From Chamaea fasciata (taxonomy: Eukaryota; Chordata; Aves; Passeriformes; Sylviidae): a stretch of 64,000 bases of DNA. The notes beneath the pieces were generated by a model. The model saw nothing but the letters and a program-made list of their open reading frames with translations. It was not told where the DNA came from and did not search any database. The DNA is taken from positions 96,805,140 to 96,869,139 of the forward strand of contig JARCOQ010000001.1 of NCBI GenBank assembly GCA_029207755.1, read 5' to 3'. Below are positions 10,155 through 21,538 of this stretch, in pieces. The position numbers and the translations under genes were made by a program. Position 1 is the stretch's first letter. The number at the start of each line of letters is the position of its first letter.

Positions 10155-10787
10155 TGTTCTGGTTTAGAGCAAATTTGGGAGGAAACTTCCAAAGGGGTCC
10201 CTTGAGAAAGCAGATTCAAGTGGACCTTTCCCATACTGGTTCAGTAAAATTTTCCTTGGAGAAAAGTGGAAAAAACCCTGTTTATTTAACAAGCAAAGTC
10301 TTCACAAACATAAAAATTAAATACTCGTAAACAATAAAACTTCTTGCTGTTATGAAGAGATGGCAAATTCAGAAAGTCCTTGTCATGGAGTGTAGCTTGG
10401 CTGGCTTATCAGTCCCCTCTGCATTGGAAAATGCCACGTCCCGGTAGGCCACAGGTGTGAGCTCCCAATGTTTTTTGTGGGTTTTCAGTCCAGAGCAGGG
10501 CCGATCAGTTCCAAGAAAGAGAAAAGCCACAGTCTAGGGAATTTCTCGGCCTCAGCTAGCTAAAAACCTAACTAAAAGTGAAAAAGAGCTCCTACTGTCC
10601 ATGCTGTAGACAACACTGTCCATGAGAAGGAATGTGGGAGAGCAAGTGCAGTTTCTGAAAACAAACTGCATGCTTTTCCTTCCTTTCCTTTGCTCTCAGA
10701 ACCAGTCTTAAAGGTGCAGACTTTAATATCCAGCATAAACAGAACAGACAATTGGGGATACAAACATCATAAAGTCATCCTAGGACA
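10155..10787 (-). mobile_element. ERVL-type LTR, family B copy 1
   Basis: The segment aligns by eye with 30860-31559 along its full length. Shared blocks are ctggtttag-gcaaatttgggaggaaac, cagcattgg/cagcactgg, ccacaggtg, tttctgaaaacaaact, ttgctctcag, and the end ggggatacaa-catcataaagtcatcc. On the minus strand it starts TGTCCTAGGATGACTTTATG and has an AATAAA-type signal (gttaaataaac) near its 3' end. The bases outside its two ends (attaa and actgg) do not match, so no target duplication survives or one edge is altered. No retroviral interior is attached. Confidence 0.8.
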
Positions 10788-11977
10788 ACTGGCCAAGAAG
10801 AAATTCAGGAAGAGAAGAAATTTCTTGGTTACATTTTCAAAATTTTCACCTGTGTAAAGATTTCTGGTAGCAAACAACAGTTTATTGTACCATAAAAAGA
10901 CATAACAAGACCAATGTTTGGAGACACATTCAGACAAGATGAGACATTGATTTTAAATAGTGGGAGCAATTTAGCTATGGAAGTGTGAGGATTTGAATTG
11001 ATACCTTTCTAAAAGAACACTAATTTCCTCCTATTCAAACAGAGAAACAATGAATAAATTACTGAACTGTGTGTACCATGACACAGAAAGCTCTGATTAC
11101 TTTTTATACTCAAAATTTATCAGGCTTTCTCTTTTGTATCTATAGTATTTTCCAGCAATGCAACCTCCCCATCCTGATTGGACTTTATGCTTCCTGTACT
11201 GATTTACATTCAGTAAATTCAATGAATTTTAGCCAAGAGCTGACTCCTGATGGTTCCTTTTTCACATGTATGGATTATAACCAATCAAAGACATCACACA
11301 GAGTTGAAAAGGACACTGAATGTAATCCTGCTAAATTTTAACATGAAAGGTCAGACATGTGAAGAGAAAATAAAAATATTTGATCTACTGTAAAATATTT
11401 TCAGATTTCTCTATCTAGACTTATAAGTAGGGATTGTATTATTTTATAGGGTTGTTTAAAGTATCATGAGTAACACTAAGTGGACTGGTTTTTTTCCTAC
11501 TTGCTCAGCTGTCTTAATGGATATAGGCCAGAAAAGCTGATGCAAGCTAGTAGGAGAAGAAATGTAGATTTTTTCTGGCAGCAGGTTTGCCTTCTGAAGT
11601 GGAAAAATTACCAACTCTGGATTAAGAGTATGAACACTTAAAAGACCTGCATATAAACTAACTTATTCTGGTAAATGTGGGACACTTAAAACTTTAACGG
11701 CTGTGCAGGTAGGAACAGTAGGAAGGGCGGGAAAGGGAAATATAGAAGGAAAGAGAAAGGGCTGAATTCCAGCACATGTGAAATGGTTGAAGGGAGTCAG
11801 CAGGTCAGACTGAAGGAGAGTAGGTGGCCCATAACATTTGGGTTTGTGTTTTTTATTGGGGGTGTTAGGGGGTGGTGTTAATCTGTTTCACAGATTTTCC
11901 CTCTTTGTGCACTTTTCATCTCAGGACAAATGGAATAGACTATGTTTTATGGTAAAAGGATGGAAAAATGCCTAACA
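10788..11977. other. Unassigned AT-rich DNA
   Basis: I see no gene or transposon that I can support. The 90-codon plus frame at 11069-11341 has a hydrophobic central part but no recognisable domain and no splice or promoter context. Confidence 0.45.
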
Positions 11978-12143
11978 GTTATTAATTAATTTGAGCTGAC
12001 AACAACCCTGTGAGAAAGAGAAGCATTTGCAGGTGAAACTAAGAGGTTTTTTCTCAAGGTCACAAAGACATTTGTGGAAGAGCTGAGAGTTGTACCCAAG
12101 GCTCCTGGCTCTTAAACCTTATGTCTCAGGCACCACACTATTT
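11978..12143 (-). mobile_element. MIR-like ancient core-SINE relic
   Basis: The order acaaccctgtgag, then gcaggtgaaactaagagg, then tctcaaggtcacaaagac, then gaagagctgagagttgtaccc, then cctggctctt, matches the reverse complement of the MIR core consensus: the aaccctatgag, gatgaggaaactgaggc, cccaaggtcacacagc, agagccgggattcgaaccc and gctctt blocks. MIR elements predate the amniote radiation and are sparse in birds. Similarity is moderate but collinear over about 165 bases. A related core-SINE family is possible. Confidence 0.72.
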
Positions 12144-15059
12144 TGTCTTCAGTGCATTATATGCCCTATATTATGCGCATTGCCACTTCCCACTGACAAA
12201 TGCATGAACAGCTGCATGATTTGATGTTTATAGATGTTTCTATGTGACTTCTAATTCAGAGTAATCTATGAAAAAAAAGTTGAAATTTGTAGAGCTAAAT
12301 AGATTAAACTGACCCCCCCGAAAAGCTGCGCATTCTTTAACTACTTTTATTAACGCATCCAAAGTGCACTACTATATGTACTGAAATCACATAAATTCCA
12401 AAGTCTGCATTTTTTGAATCACCTCACTTATGCTCCCAAGGAATGTGCTGGCTGAAATACAGGAATGTGAAATTCCTTCTTCTTCCCCTCTCCCTTTCTT
12501 TTTCTGCTGGTTATTCATATGGTAGGTAGACATTAAAAGCAAAAAAGGAAGGGTGAAGAGGTTAAATCCGGTTCTCCAAAATATATATGTTCATATTTGT
12601 TCATATTTCATTTCCAAGTTCACCAAACTCCCCGTGGCTTAAAAGTAGCTGTACTACCTTGGAAATGAAAGATACATTTTTTTCAGGTACTTTTTTTTCT
12701 CATGAAATCCCATGAGAATAAAAAGATACCTGTAAAAACATTCATGCAATCATTCTCCATTCCCACTGAAAATATTAATGTTGTTTTAGTCAGTTTTGCA
12801 CCACCTCTTCTAGCCCCAGACTCAGAAATTAGTTCATATATGCATGAAACTGTAGAAAGACCTAAAATTAAACCTACACATTCAATTATAATAAATTCCT
12901 ATCTGCTTTTTAAATGAAGGTTTGGGGTGATCTCTGTGTTGACTTTTTCATTCATCTCTAGTATTTGTCCACGTTGTCAAGATCTGTCTCTCTCATTTGG
13001 ATGCTAGTGAAACTTGAGGCTTTAAATTCTTTGCGGATTAAGGAAAATAAAGAAAACTCCTGTTAAACAGGGTTGACTGATTGTCTAGACTTGATTTTGG
13101 CTTCTGTTTCAGACTAGAATTTCCACTAAATGGATTTAAATGTCTTTTACATTTTTGTGATTTGGTGTATCTTTAGCACTAGGTTTTCCCCAGCATTTTT
13201 AGCATATTTTTCTTAATCTTATATATATATGATACTTTTCCTACTGTTCTTCTCTGTAGATTTAATGGACTTTATTCTTGCATTAAAAAAATCTTACATA
13301 AAAAGGCCCAAATACACACATTCAGAAGGTTTTTTAGTTTGTCCTAGATTACGTCTTAGTCTTAGCAGATTTTGATTTTACTGGCCTATGTGCCATGCCC
13401 AAAGCAGAATGGTCTAGTGAGAGTCACTAAACATCATGGCCATTTTGCTCCACTTCTGGACATCGCCTTCTAAGAACCTCAGTGGTGTTGCTCAGTCAGT
13501 CTGAGGAGTCCAGGGTGTAAGTCTTTCTTGTGATTCATGGTCCAGGCATGAATTTCATAGGCAGAAAGCTGAAAATAGATAATTCAAGAGTTTAGTCCTG
13601 ACTATTTCTGGAATATGCATTTATGTCCATTTTCTGGACTAATTAAGAAACTGTAAGTAATAGAGTTACTTATATTAGTGAAAAAATGTGACTATACTGA
13701 AATCCTTAGGACTGAAGCCCAGGAAAGATTGGATCAGCAATATTTGTATGTAAACTGTTTCTCAGTGGGGCAGTTTTTTTACTCAGGCTCTATCACTGGG
13801 ATTCACTCTTTTCTTTAATCCCATTAATTTTTAAAATATTTTTTTTCAAATCTTTACAAAGCCTCCTTGACTCCTAAGTTTACTTGCATGGGCTTAAAAT
13901 GTCCTTGACTGACTATTCTGGTCTCTTTATGGAGAGAGTTACTCTTTATCATCTGTCTAATTTCTTAAATGTGTGATTTCTTTTTCACGTGGCTTCTTCC
14001 AGCTATAAAAGATCATTTTTTGCATATTTTCCTAAATCAAATACCTTTCTCAGGAATATTCTGTTATTGAAGTTTAAATGCTCTCTTTTGTACTACCTAC
14101 ACTCTTCTCTAATTTCTCACATTTTCAAACTGCTGCTGTGATATTCAGGTCCACATGCTCTGAAACCCCAAATCAAAGAATGACCCAAAGCTCTCCTGAA
14201 GCACATGCAAAGAAAAGTAGCCATGATTTTACATTTTCCTTAAGATAGTATCAGAATATGGACTTCTTGGTTTCAGTCTGTAAAACCCTACATGATTTAT
14301 AATAGACAACATAACTCAGAACAGCTGAGTTTAACCTTCCCAGCAGAGTTTTCTTGTTTATGTTATTCTTTTTATAGAGCTGAGGAACAGAACTATTTTT
14401 GTCTCTGAAATCTACCTATTTAGGCAACTGTTACTTGTTCTACTGACTCATAATTATTAATACCATACAAAGATATAAAACAGCAGTTAAAACACTTACA
14501 TCCATAAAATATACTTCAGTAAGGACATTTGAAAATAGTTCATTGTATGAGGACAAACAAAAAAAAAGACAAGACAAACAGTTAATCAAGTAACTTCTCA
14601 GTTTAAATATAAATCACTTTGTCTAATTGTGTACGGTGATCCTATTGTTGCCTATGGTCTGACTAACACTGACTGTTATGGAACCTTTGCATCAACCTCA
14701 AGAGATGATGACTGAGCTGAAACTTTAAATTCTTAATCCAGTTGTTAGTGAGCGAAGCATTGATTCAGGCTAAAAAGTCATGTAAATTCTCAATTTTAAT
14801 GGCTTACACACATTAATGATATTTCATTATTATGTCACTATTTCAACTGACATACTTTTTTCCCTTTTTTGGATTTTTCGTATGACAGGATGGGTGCATT
14901 GGCTTCATAGTTTTCACCGAAGTCCAAAATATGCAGCTGTTCACTAGCAGACTGACACTGTACTTGCCTATGGGTTTGAAATGTGGCCTGATGCCTGGGA
15001 TATTTTTAACCATGTAGGGGAATGGCATAAACCATAGCATAGTCTTGTTTCATCTCTAG
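12144..15059. other. Unassigned AT-rich DNA
   Basis: I see no gene, LTR or LINE signature that I can support. There is a short AT run near 13221 and scattered homopolymers. Frames at 12702-12917 (plus) and 14843-15040 (minus) lack recognisable features. Confidence 0.45.
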
Positions 15060-15481
15060 TCATCCACCAAGAAACAGCTGAAGCAGGTAGTTCCATTGGT
15101 CTGGTTACAAACCTGCCTGAAAACTGTTTTAGCTTGTGGTAGACAAGAAATCCTATTCACTCTTGCTCAACAGAAAGCACCCTGGGAAAGGTTCAGCTAA
15201 AAGGGAGGTAAAAGACAGGTCACGTAACTAGAGAGCAGGTTGTATGGCTGGCATGTGCTGGCCTCATGTGTGACCAGTGATTGGTTGAGGAGCCGCATGA
15301 ATACCACATGATCAGAGAGCTGATTGGGTAAAGGGATGCATGAACAGCGACACTGCAGTGGCAGGTGGCCAATGAGTGCTTGTTTTAAGTTTAGAACATA
15401 AACATGCTCAGTTCATCACAATAAAGGATCTTCTTCAGGAGAAGCAAGGAGGTCTATGTGTCTTTGTTCCCCATTGCTACA
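15060..15481 (+). mobile_element. Possible class I-like ERV LTR
   Basis: The segment has three CCAAT-like boxes in both senses (gtgattggttgagg, tgattgggtaaag, gccaatgagtgc), a tttaagt TATA-like element near 15385, an AATAAA at 15420-15425 (cacaataaaggatct), and a short U5-like part ending ttgctaca at 15481. This order is typical of gammaretrovirus-like LTRs. The left edge is not defined and no target duplication was found. A short piece similar to the U5 part recurs near 16276-16306. Confidence 0.5.
15420..15425 (+). promoter_or_regulatory. Putative LTR polyadenylation signal
   Basis: AATAAA followed by ggatcttcttcagg lies after CCAAT and TATA-like boxes, in the arrangement expected of an R/U5 junction. 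Confidence 0.45.
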
Positions 15482-16097
15482 AAGGCTGCCCAAACTGGGA
15501 CATTTCAAAGGCAGTGAAAGATGTGGACCACACCAGTAGCAACTTCCATTGGACCAGGAAGTGGGGTACACCAGGGCAAGTTTGGTAAAGAAATCCTATT
15601 ACATGGGGTCAGAGACAGAAATCATGACTCAAGTCCTCTTGATCATAAGACAAACAACCTGTTTTATTTTTCAGAATGTTCTTATATGTTGTTTTTAAAA
15701 CTCCTGGGTTCAGACAACAGGTAGGTCTGGGTTTTAACACTGCCTAGATCCTTGACAAGTGATATGTATGCTTTCTGGATTGAACATGATTGGCTAAGGT
15801 CCCTGCTTGAGTTTGATTCCAACCTATCCCTGCCTCATCTGAGGACTTGTTTTACTTATAGGTTGCTTGAGTTTGGGGGTCTGATATGGCCAAATTTATC
15901 TCTCCAGTTACAGACTAGTTTACGGTGACAGATTCCAAATATTCACCCATCACCTATCAGGTAAGCAGTGAAAGAATTATGGGGGAAAAAATATCCCTGG
16001 AACAAAGATAGTTGTTCCTGCCTGTTATGGTGACTCCTGCATCAGTAAAGAACAGACATCTCTAATGCTAAGCTAAGTACCTTGCTGGACTAGGTGT

Positions 16098-16135
16098 CCA
16101 TGCATGTAAAACATTTCCATGCATGTAAAAGATTT
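16098..16135. repeat. Tandem duplication of a 19-bp unit
   Basis: Two adjacent 19-base units, ccatgcatgtaaaacattt and ccatgcatgtaaaagattt, differ at one base. This is probably replication slippage. Confidence 0.9.
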
Positions 16136-17795
16136 CCCTTCTACTGGGACTTTACAATTGTAAGCCTGGCAGGCAGTAAGACAGAAACTTTTTAATATTG
16201 CCAGGAATGGCGATGCCAATACTTATAGGCACCTTATCACGTGGGGTTTCTATTATGGTGGTTCTTAAAGAAACTTTCACAGAGGTCCGTGTATCTTTGT
16301 TTCCCATTGGTATGTTAGCTGTCATTACACCCAGTGCTTCTGATATCTGTGATGCTGCTTAGTGAACTGTAACTTATTATCCATGCTCACTTTCCCACCT
16401 TCAGCTTCACAAGCAAAATGTGGGGAACTTTGTCCGCAGTTAGTCAACTTATTGATAGTGTAGACTCCTAAATAGTGGAAATTTTCTTTAAAGAAAAAAA
16501 AAAGGGACCAACATTTTAGTTTATGGCAAGTTGACAAAATGGCATAAGTGGCATGAAATCTGAAAGCAGCAGTTCAGTTTATTCAGTCTGTATTAAACAT
16601 GGTGGTTTTTAAAAAGTAGAACAAGATAGAAATAAATGATGGTGAAAATTAGATGTGTATTTTAGAGACCTGTGAAATGATTCAAAGACAGCTCATCTTT
16701 GATGAGACATTTGTGTTATTATGTTGATATAGTCAGTGTATCATGACGTGGGCAGTAGCCCATGATCCAATGCCTACCAAAGTCAGGCTCTAATACCTGT
16801 TATTCTACCCCTCTTTTTTTTAATGTCAATTTTGGAAATTGTTCATCCCACATTAGTAGTTTGAGGTAAAGGAGCATTTCTAGAAAAGGCAGCTCCTGAG
16901 ATGAAAATATATATAAGACAGGCAAGAATAATCTGTGTAAAGATGACAATTCCCATTATTGTGATTTAAGCTCCTTGCAAGGGTACAAAATAATGTACTG
17001 TAAGGAGTTTAGGGGAAGCTTAGGGAGCTAGTGAAGCTTGAAGGAAAATACTTTAATAGCAACTAAAATAAATATTGCATCTCAGTCCACAAGTGCTTTC
17101 TCTGCATGACTGCATATGCATTCTTGTTTGCACTCATATTTCTTTATGTATGGGTGGAAAAGAAGTCTAGCTCCCTATGAAAAGTATACTTTGGAGTGAA
17201 AAAATTCTTGTGCAACATTTTAAAAATTCTGTATTTTTAAATAACTTGTTTACTTCACTTTACCATGAAATTGTCTGTGACTCAAACCTATTGTCTGGAA
17301 ATTAATTTAAGTATTCATCTAGAAGTAACTGATTGAATCACTTTGAAAATGGCAAAAGGGCCATTTTCTTTCATCTTTTCTTTTACAATAAAGGTAGAAA
17401 TAAACATTCATTTGTGAAAAATAAAAACTTTTAAATAAATGCAAATTGTTTCTGTGAGCACTATAAAACAGGGTTCAAACTCTAAATGGTTACATAAATA
17501 ACAAGGATCGTGCTGAGCTGGGTAAAAACAAAAGTATTTTATTTTCATTCTTTCCAAATTCCTTTGACTCCAAGCTCTAAATGATACGTGAATCTTAAAA
17601 AAAACCAAAAACTGTTTTGCAGGATTTTGTTGTTGGAAATTGATCAAGAGGATGTAGCCTAGCATTAAGGGGCTAAGACTGGCACCTGAGGTTAGACCTT
17701 CAAAGAATAAATGATTGGCAATGACAGCAAGAATGCAAAAGCAAATTGTCTAGTGCACAGGCTTTGGATTATGATTATTTCATAAATATTTTACT

Positions 17796-17897
17796 TAAAA
17801 TAAAACAGAAGAAAAATAAAAAATAAAAAAAATTAAAAAAAAATAAAAATAAAAATAAAAATAAAAAATAAATAAAAAAATAAAAAATAAAAAAAAT
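17796..17897. repeat. A-rich AAAAT/AATAAA low-complexity tract
   Basis: About 100 bases are almost only A and T, with irregular AAAAAT and AATAA units on the plus strand. The tract could be an old poly-A tail of a retroposed sequence, but no body is recognisable upstream. Confidence 0.92.
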
Positions 17898-18303
17898 TAC
17901 TTCATGGACACACATGTATGGCATTTCTACTCAAAATCTATTTTTTTCTCTTATTATTTTACTTTTTTTTTTTTTTAACTTAAAAGATTAGAAATGGTTC
18001 CAACCTTGGAAGTTAAGGGAAAAAAATATACAGTTGCCATTTGTTTGCTTTCATTACTAGCTTATGATATCAGAAAAGACAAGTTGTATGTTTCCTTGAT
18101 TTTGTGTGTTTACTGAAGTTTATTTGCTTCTCTTCTACATACAACTCTACTTTCAGGCACTAGTAAACTCAAAGGAAGATTATCTTGTTTTACATAACTA
18201 GAATATGTGTTCATCAATGTACTAACTGTAGCTTGCCTATCATCTGAAGGCATTAAAGGACACTCTTAGCTATTTGTGAGTTATTTGTAGTTCCCATACA
18301 ATT

Positions 18304-19216
18304 TCATAGAAACATAGAATAGTTTGGGTTGGAAGGGATCTTAAAGAACATTCAGTTCCAACCTGCCTGCCAAGGGCAGGGACACCTTCTACCACACCAG
18401 GTTGCTCAAAATACTGTCCGCCTGGCCTGGAACACTTCCAGGGGCATTCACAGCTTCTCTGAGCAGCCTGGGTGCCAGTGTCTGACCATTTTCATAGTAT
18501 TATATCTTACCTAATTCCCTTGCTCCTCCCCAGCTTTCTTGTAGATCCCCTTTAGGTACTTGAAGGCTGCAATGAAGTCTTTTGTGGAGGCATCTCTTCT
18601 CCATGCTAAACACCAAATGTCTCAGTCTGTCTTCACGAGAAAGGTGCTCCAGTCCCTTGATCATCTTCATGGCCCTCCTCTTGACCTGCTCCAGCAGAGC
18701 CACATCCTTCTTATATTGCGGACCACAGAGTTGGACACAGTACTCCACACAGGGTCTCACAAAAGCAGATCAGAGTGGGAGAATCACCTCATTCAACACA
18801 GTGGCCATGCTGTTTTTGATGCAGCCCAGAGTATGTTTGGCTTTCTGGGCTGCCAGTGCACATTGCTGGCTCAGGTTGAGTTCCTGCTGAACCAACACCC
18901 TGAAGGCTTTCTCCTCAGAGCTTCTCTCAATATATTCCCTGTATTTGTGCTTGGGATTGCTCTGATCCAGATGCAGGACCTTATAGTTGGCCTTGCTGAA
19001 CATCATGAGATTGGCACAGACCCACCACTCAAGCGTGTCAAGGTCCCTCTGGATGACATCAAGTCAATGACCACAACTATTTAAGTGTGACCATCCAGCC
19101 AATTCCTTATTCAGTGGGTGTTCCATTGATCAGATCCCTGTCTCTCCAGTGTAGACACAAAGATGTCATGCAGAACAATGTCAGATTTCAGAAATGTGGC
19201 CAAGGTATACCTGTGT
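18304..19216 (-). mobile_element. CR1 LINE, 3' part with internal deletion
   Basis: The left end has the reverse-complemented CR1 tail (tcatagaaacatagaatag), and the copy runs 5'-ward to about 19216. It includes the 3' UTR and the C-terminal part of the ORF2 reverse transcriptase. Around 19057-19066 the sequence jumps from ccctctggatgacatc to caatgaccacaactattt. In my recollection of CR1 these blocks lie well apart, with the catalytic FADD-box region between them, so an internal deletion of very roughly 170-190 bp is likely. The copy is 5' truncated. Confidence 0.9.
18500..19006 (-). pseudogene. CR1 ORF2 C-terminal relic
   Basis: Two minus-strand frames preserve CR1 ORF2 sequence. The one at 18770-19006 contains KVLHLDQSNPKHKYR, a LVQQELNLSQQCALAAQKA stretch and an EVILPL end. 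The one at 18500-18760 continues with VEYCVQLCGPQYKKD and MIKGLEHLSREDRLR. These belong to the region after the reverse-transcriptase palm motifs. The frames are separate, so at least one frameshift or stop divides them. The relic has no N-terminus, no catalytic box and no endonuclease, and cannot encode an active enzyme. Confidence 0.88.
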
Positions 19217-21433
19217 GTTGCATCACATTAATTTTGGTAATTTTTCCGTTCTTCATATTTTCTTTGTCCTTTATGCACTGCTTGTGGTGCAAGGATGACG
19301 TGGAATTTTGCACCTGAGGATGTTCCAGAAGCAGTACACTCCCAAAACAGCAGGGATCCTCTTCTAGGTAGAAAGTAGTGACAATCCAAAATATAGCAGC
19401 TTCTTCAGTCTGAAAGTAGGAAGAAATTTTTCTGCTCTATTCCCTTAAGAGATAGAGATGGGAACAGTATTGCATCGAAAAGGTAAATTACAGTAGATTC
19501 AGACAGGGGATTTGCTCTGTGCCTTAGTAGTAGTAATTTTTTTTTCCTAGCCACTTTTTTTTCTAGCATCTCAGCTGGACAGCTTAGAGGGTGAAGTGTG
19601 GATGACCGATGGCTTTTGACTCTAAGGGCTTAAGCTGCAGAAATAAGGACACCTTTACTTGTTGTTTCCAGAAAAAAAGTATATGGTCAAAGTCAAACTG
19701 AAATCTTGCAACATATAAAAGTAACATGAAGACACAGTTTTTTCAGACTCAAAATATGTTCATGCACATGGCTTTCCACACGAACCTACCCTGAAGTGGT
19801 GACGAAAGTTCTCCTGGGATCTTTGAATACAGGGATCTCTGGATTGATGAGGGTGCAGCCCATTTGAGTAGTAGTTTGAGGGGCTACTTTAACTGCTGAT
19901 GATGTTGGTGTATTTTCAAAAGAGTGGAGGGAGGAAAAGGAAAATAACTGAGTGCAAGACATGTTGTCTTAAAACACTAGAGTGTTTGGAGACTAGTCAC
20001 CAGTTACAGATCTGAATCTTATGTTTCCCACGGGACTTATTCCTGAACAACATCTAATATCCAGAGTCTACATATTTAACATATACCAACAATTCCCAAA
20101 TGGCCAGGAGCTTTGTTTTGAGCTTTTACTTGCTTGAGCCATAATTTCCCAGACACTTGTAATACAGAGCAGTATAACATCCTTTGAACTTACTAAGGCA
20201 TACCAGTGACACTGCAGATAGAAATTCAGTTTCTCCGCTTCTGCTACTTTCTGTCAGGGACTGAAACCTCTAGCCAGAGTGCAGTAAATAATAGCTGAAA
20301 GGCAGAAATATCTGAAACCACTCCAGCTGTTTTCAAAATGATTGTGTGACTATGCCCTGAGAGAGCTGAACACATGATGGCAGTAGGATGCTGCAGCTGA
20401 CTGTGTATGGTGGAAATCCTGGACCATAACAATATGACTATTTCTGGTAGTTTAATCAACTTATAAAAAGGAGGTATTTGTGGCGATCCACCATCTTCTA
20501 GGAACTGCTTCTAGTTCTAGGTCACAAGACTAAAAATTCACATTAAGTTCATTGCGTCCATGGAGACTTATTTGTATTCTTGCCACCTTGTCCAATTTCT
20601 ATTTGGGACAGGAAGGAGAAACTCCTTCTATCATAAATAATGTGAGAAATATGATTTTAAATATTACCTGTGCAATTTTACAGGTGCTTCTCACTTCCTC
20701 AGGAAAATGTTACAAAAAATTATGAAAAATCACCACTTAAATCACCTCTTCCATCAAGCATTAGTGCTTTCTTTGACAGTCCTGAAGAGTCCTAGACAAT
20801 TAAGTTGCATGTTATACGGCATCTGTGATTCTTTACACGTCAGCATAATTTTCAGATCTTTCTCTCTATCCTTTTTCCTATAATTCTACTTTACAAAAAA
20901 TTCACCTCTTTAGAGTAGAGAAAGGAGCACTGCAAGGAACTTTCACTAAATTTTAAAATCCTATCAAAATTTTAAATATAAATTGACAGCTCACTGTTCT
21001 AAGTCATCACAACTGAAAATGAGTGTTATTGACAAGATTTCTTAATCTGTAAACCACTTACGTGTTTGCTAAAGTGTTTGCTGGAAAAGGAGGAATCTTT
21101 CTGCATGCCTCCAGATTCAAAATAGTCAACATGAGGTGACTTTCAAAAACCAGATCATTCTTTGCAACTAGACTCCTGTCACTTAGTCTGTGGGCTTCTT
21201 AAGCATAGATTTTCTGGCAGATGCAGGCATATTTGTATTGCCTAAATACAAAGACAAGGTCAAATTTTCTCCTATTCTAAACTTTTTAGACTTTAATAAG
21301 AAAGATGTTTAAAATTTCTGCCTACTTATCTAGAAATAGGCTGCAGAGTTTTAATTAACCAAATGATTCCATGATATCTTTAATTGTAGACCACACAGAA
21401 GAAGTATAAACTCTGAGGTAACAAAATGAAAAG
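19217..21433. other. Unassigned DNA
   Basis: I see no supported gene or repeat here. The minus frame at 20244-20459 (71 codons) is unrecognised. Confidence 0.45.
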
Positions 21434-21538
21434 AAACAGAGAAACATCATTAAGGTTGGAAACGACTTAAAGACTGAGTACAACCATTAATCTAACACTT
21501 CCAGGTCTACCACTGAATCATCTCCCTAAACACCCCAC
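21434..21538 (-). mobile_element. CR1 LINE 3' fragment (about 105 bp)
   Basis: The sequence catcattaaggttggaaacg, then gtacaaccattaatctaaca, then ccaggtctaccactgaatca and tctccctaaacacc, is the reverse complement of the last part of a CR1 3' UTR. It is heavily 5' truncated. Confidence 0.85.

Larger units (their letters stand above)
15482..18303. other. Unassigned DNA with an A-rich tract
   Basis: Apart from the 16098-16135 tandem duplication, the U5-like piece at 16276-16306 and the A-rich tract at 17796-17897, I see no supported feature. The frames at 15376-15724 (plus), 16325-16537 (minus) and 17408-17665 (minus) are unrecognised and probably chance. Confidence 0.45.

Noticed and set aside
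17796..17897. Origin or matrix-attachment region suggested by the A-rich tract
   Set aside because: Base composition alone does not support either function.
18560..19084. 174-codon plus-strand frame
   Set aside because: It is antisense to CR1 ORF2; the coding relic is on the minus strand.
20460..20520. TATA-like ttataaaaaggagg as a host promoter
   Set aside because: No downstream coding exon, CpG-rich stretch or LTR layout accompanies it.
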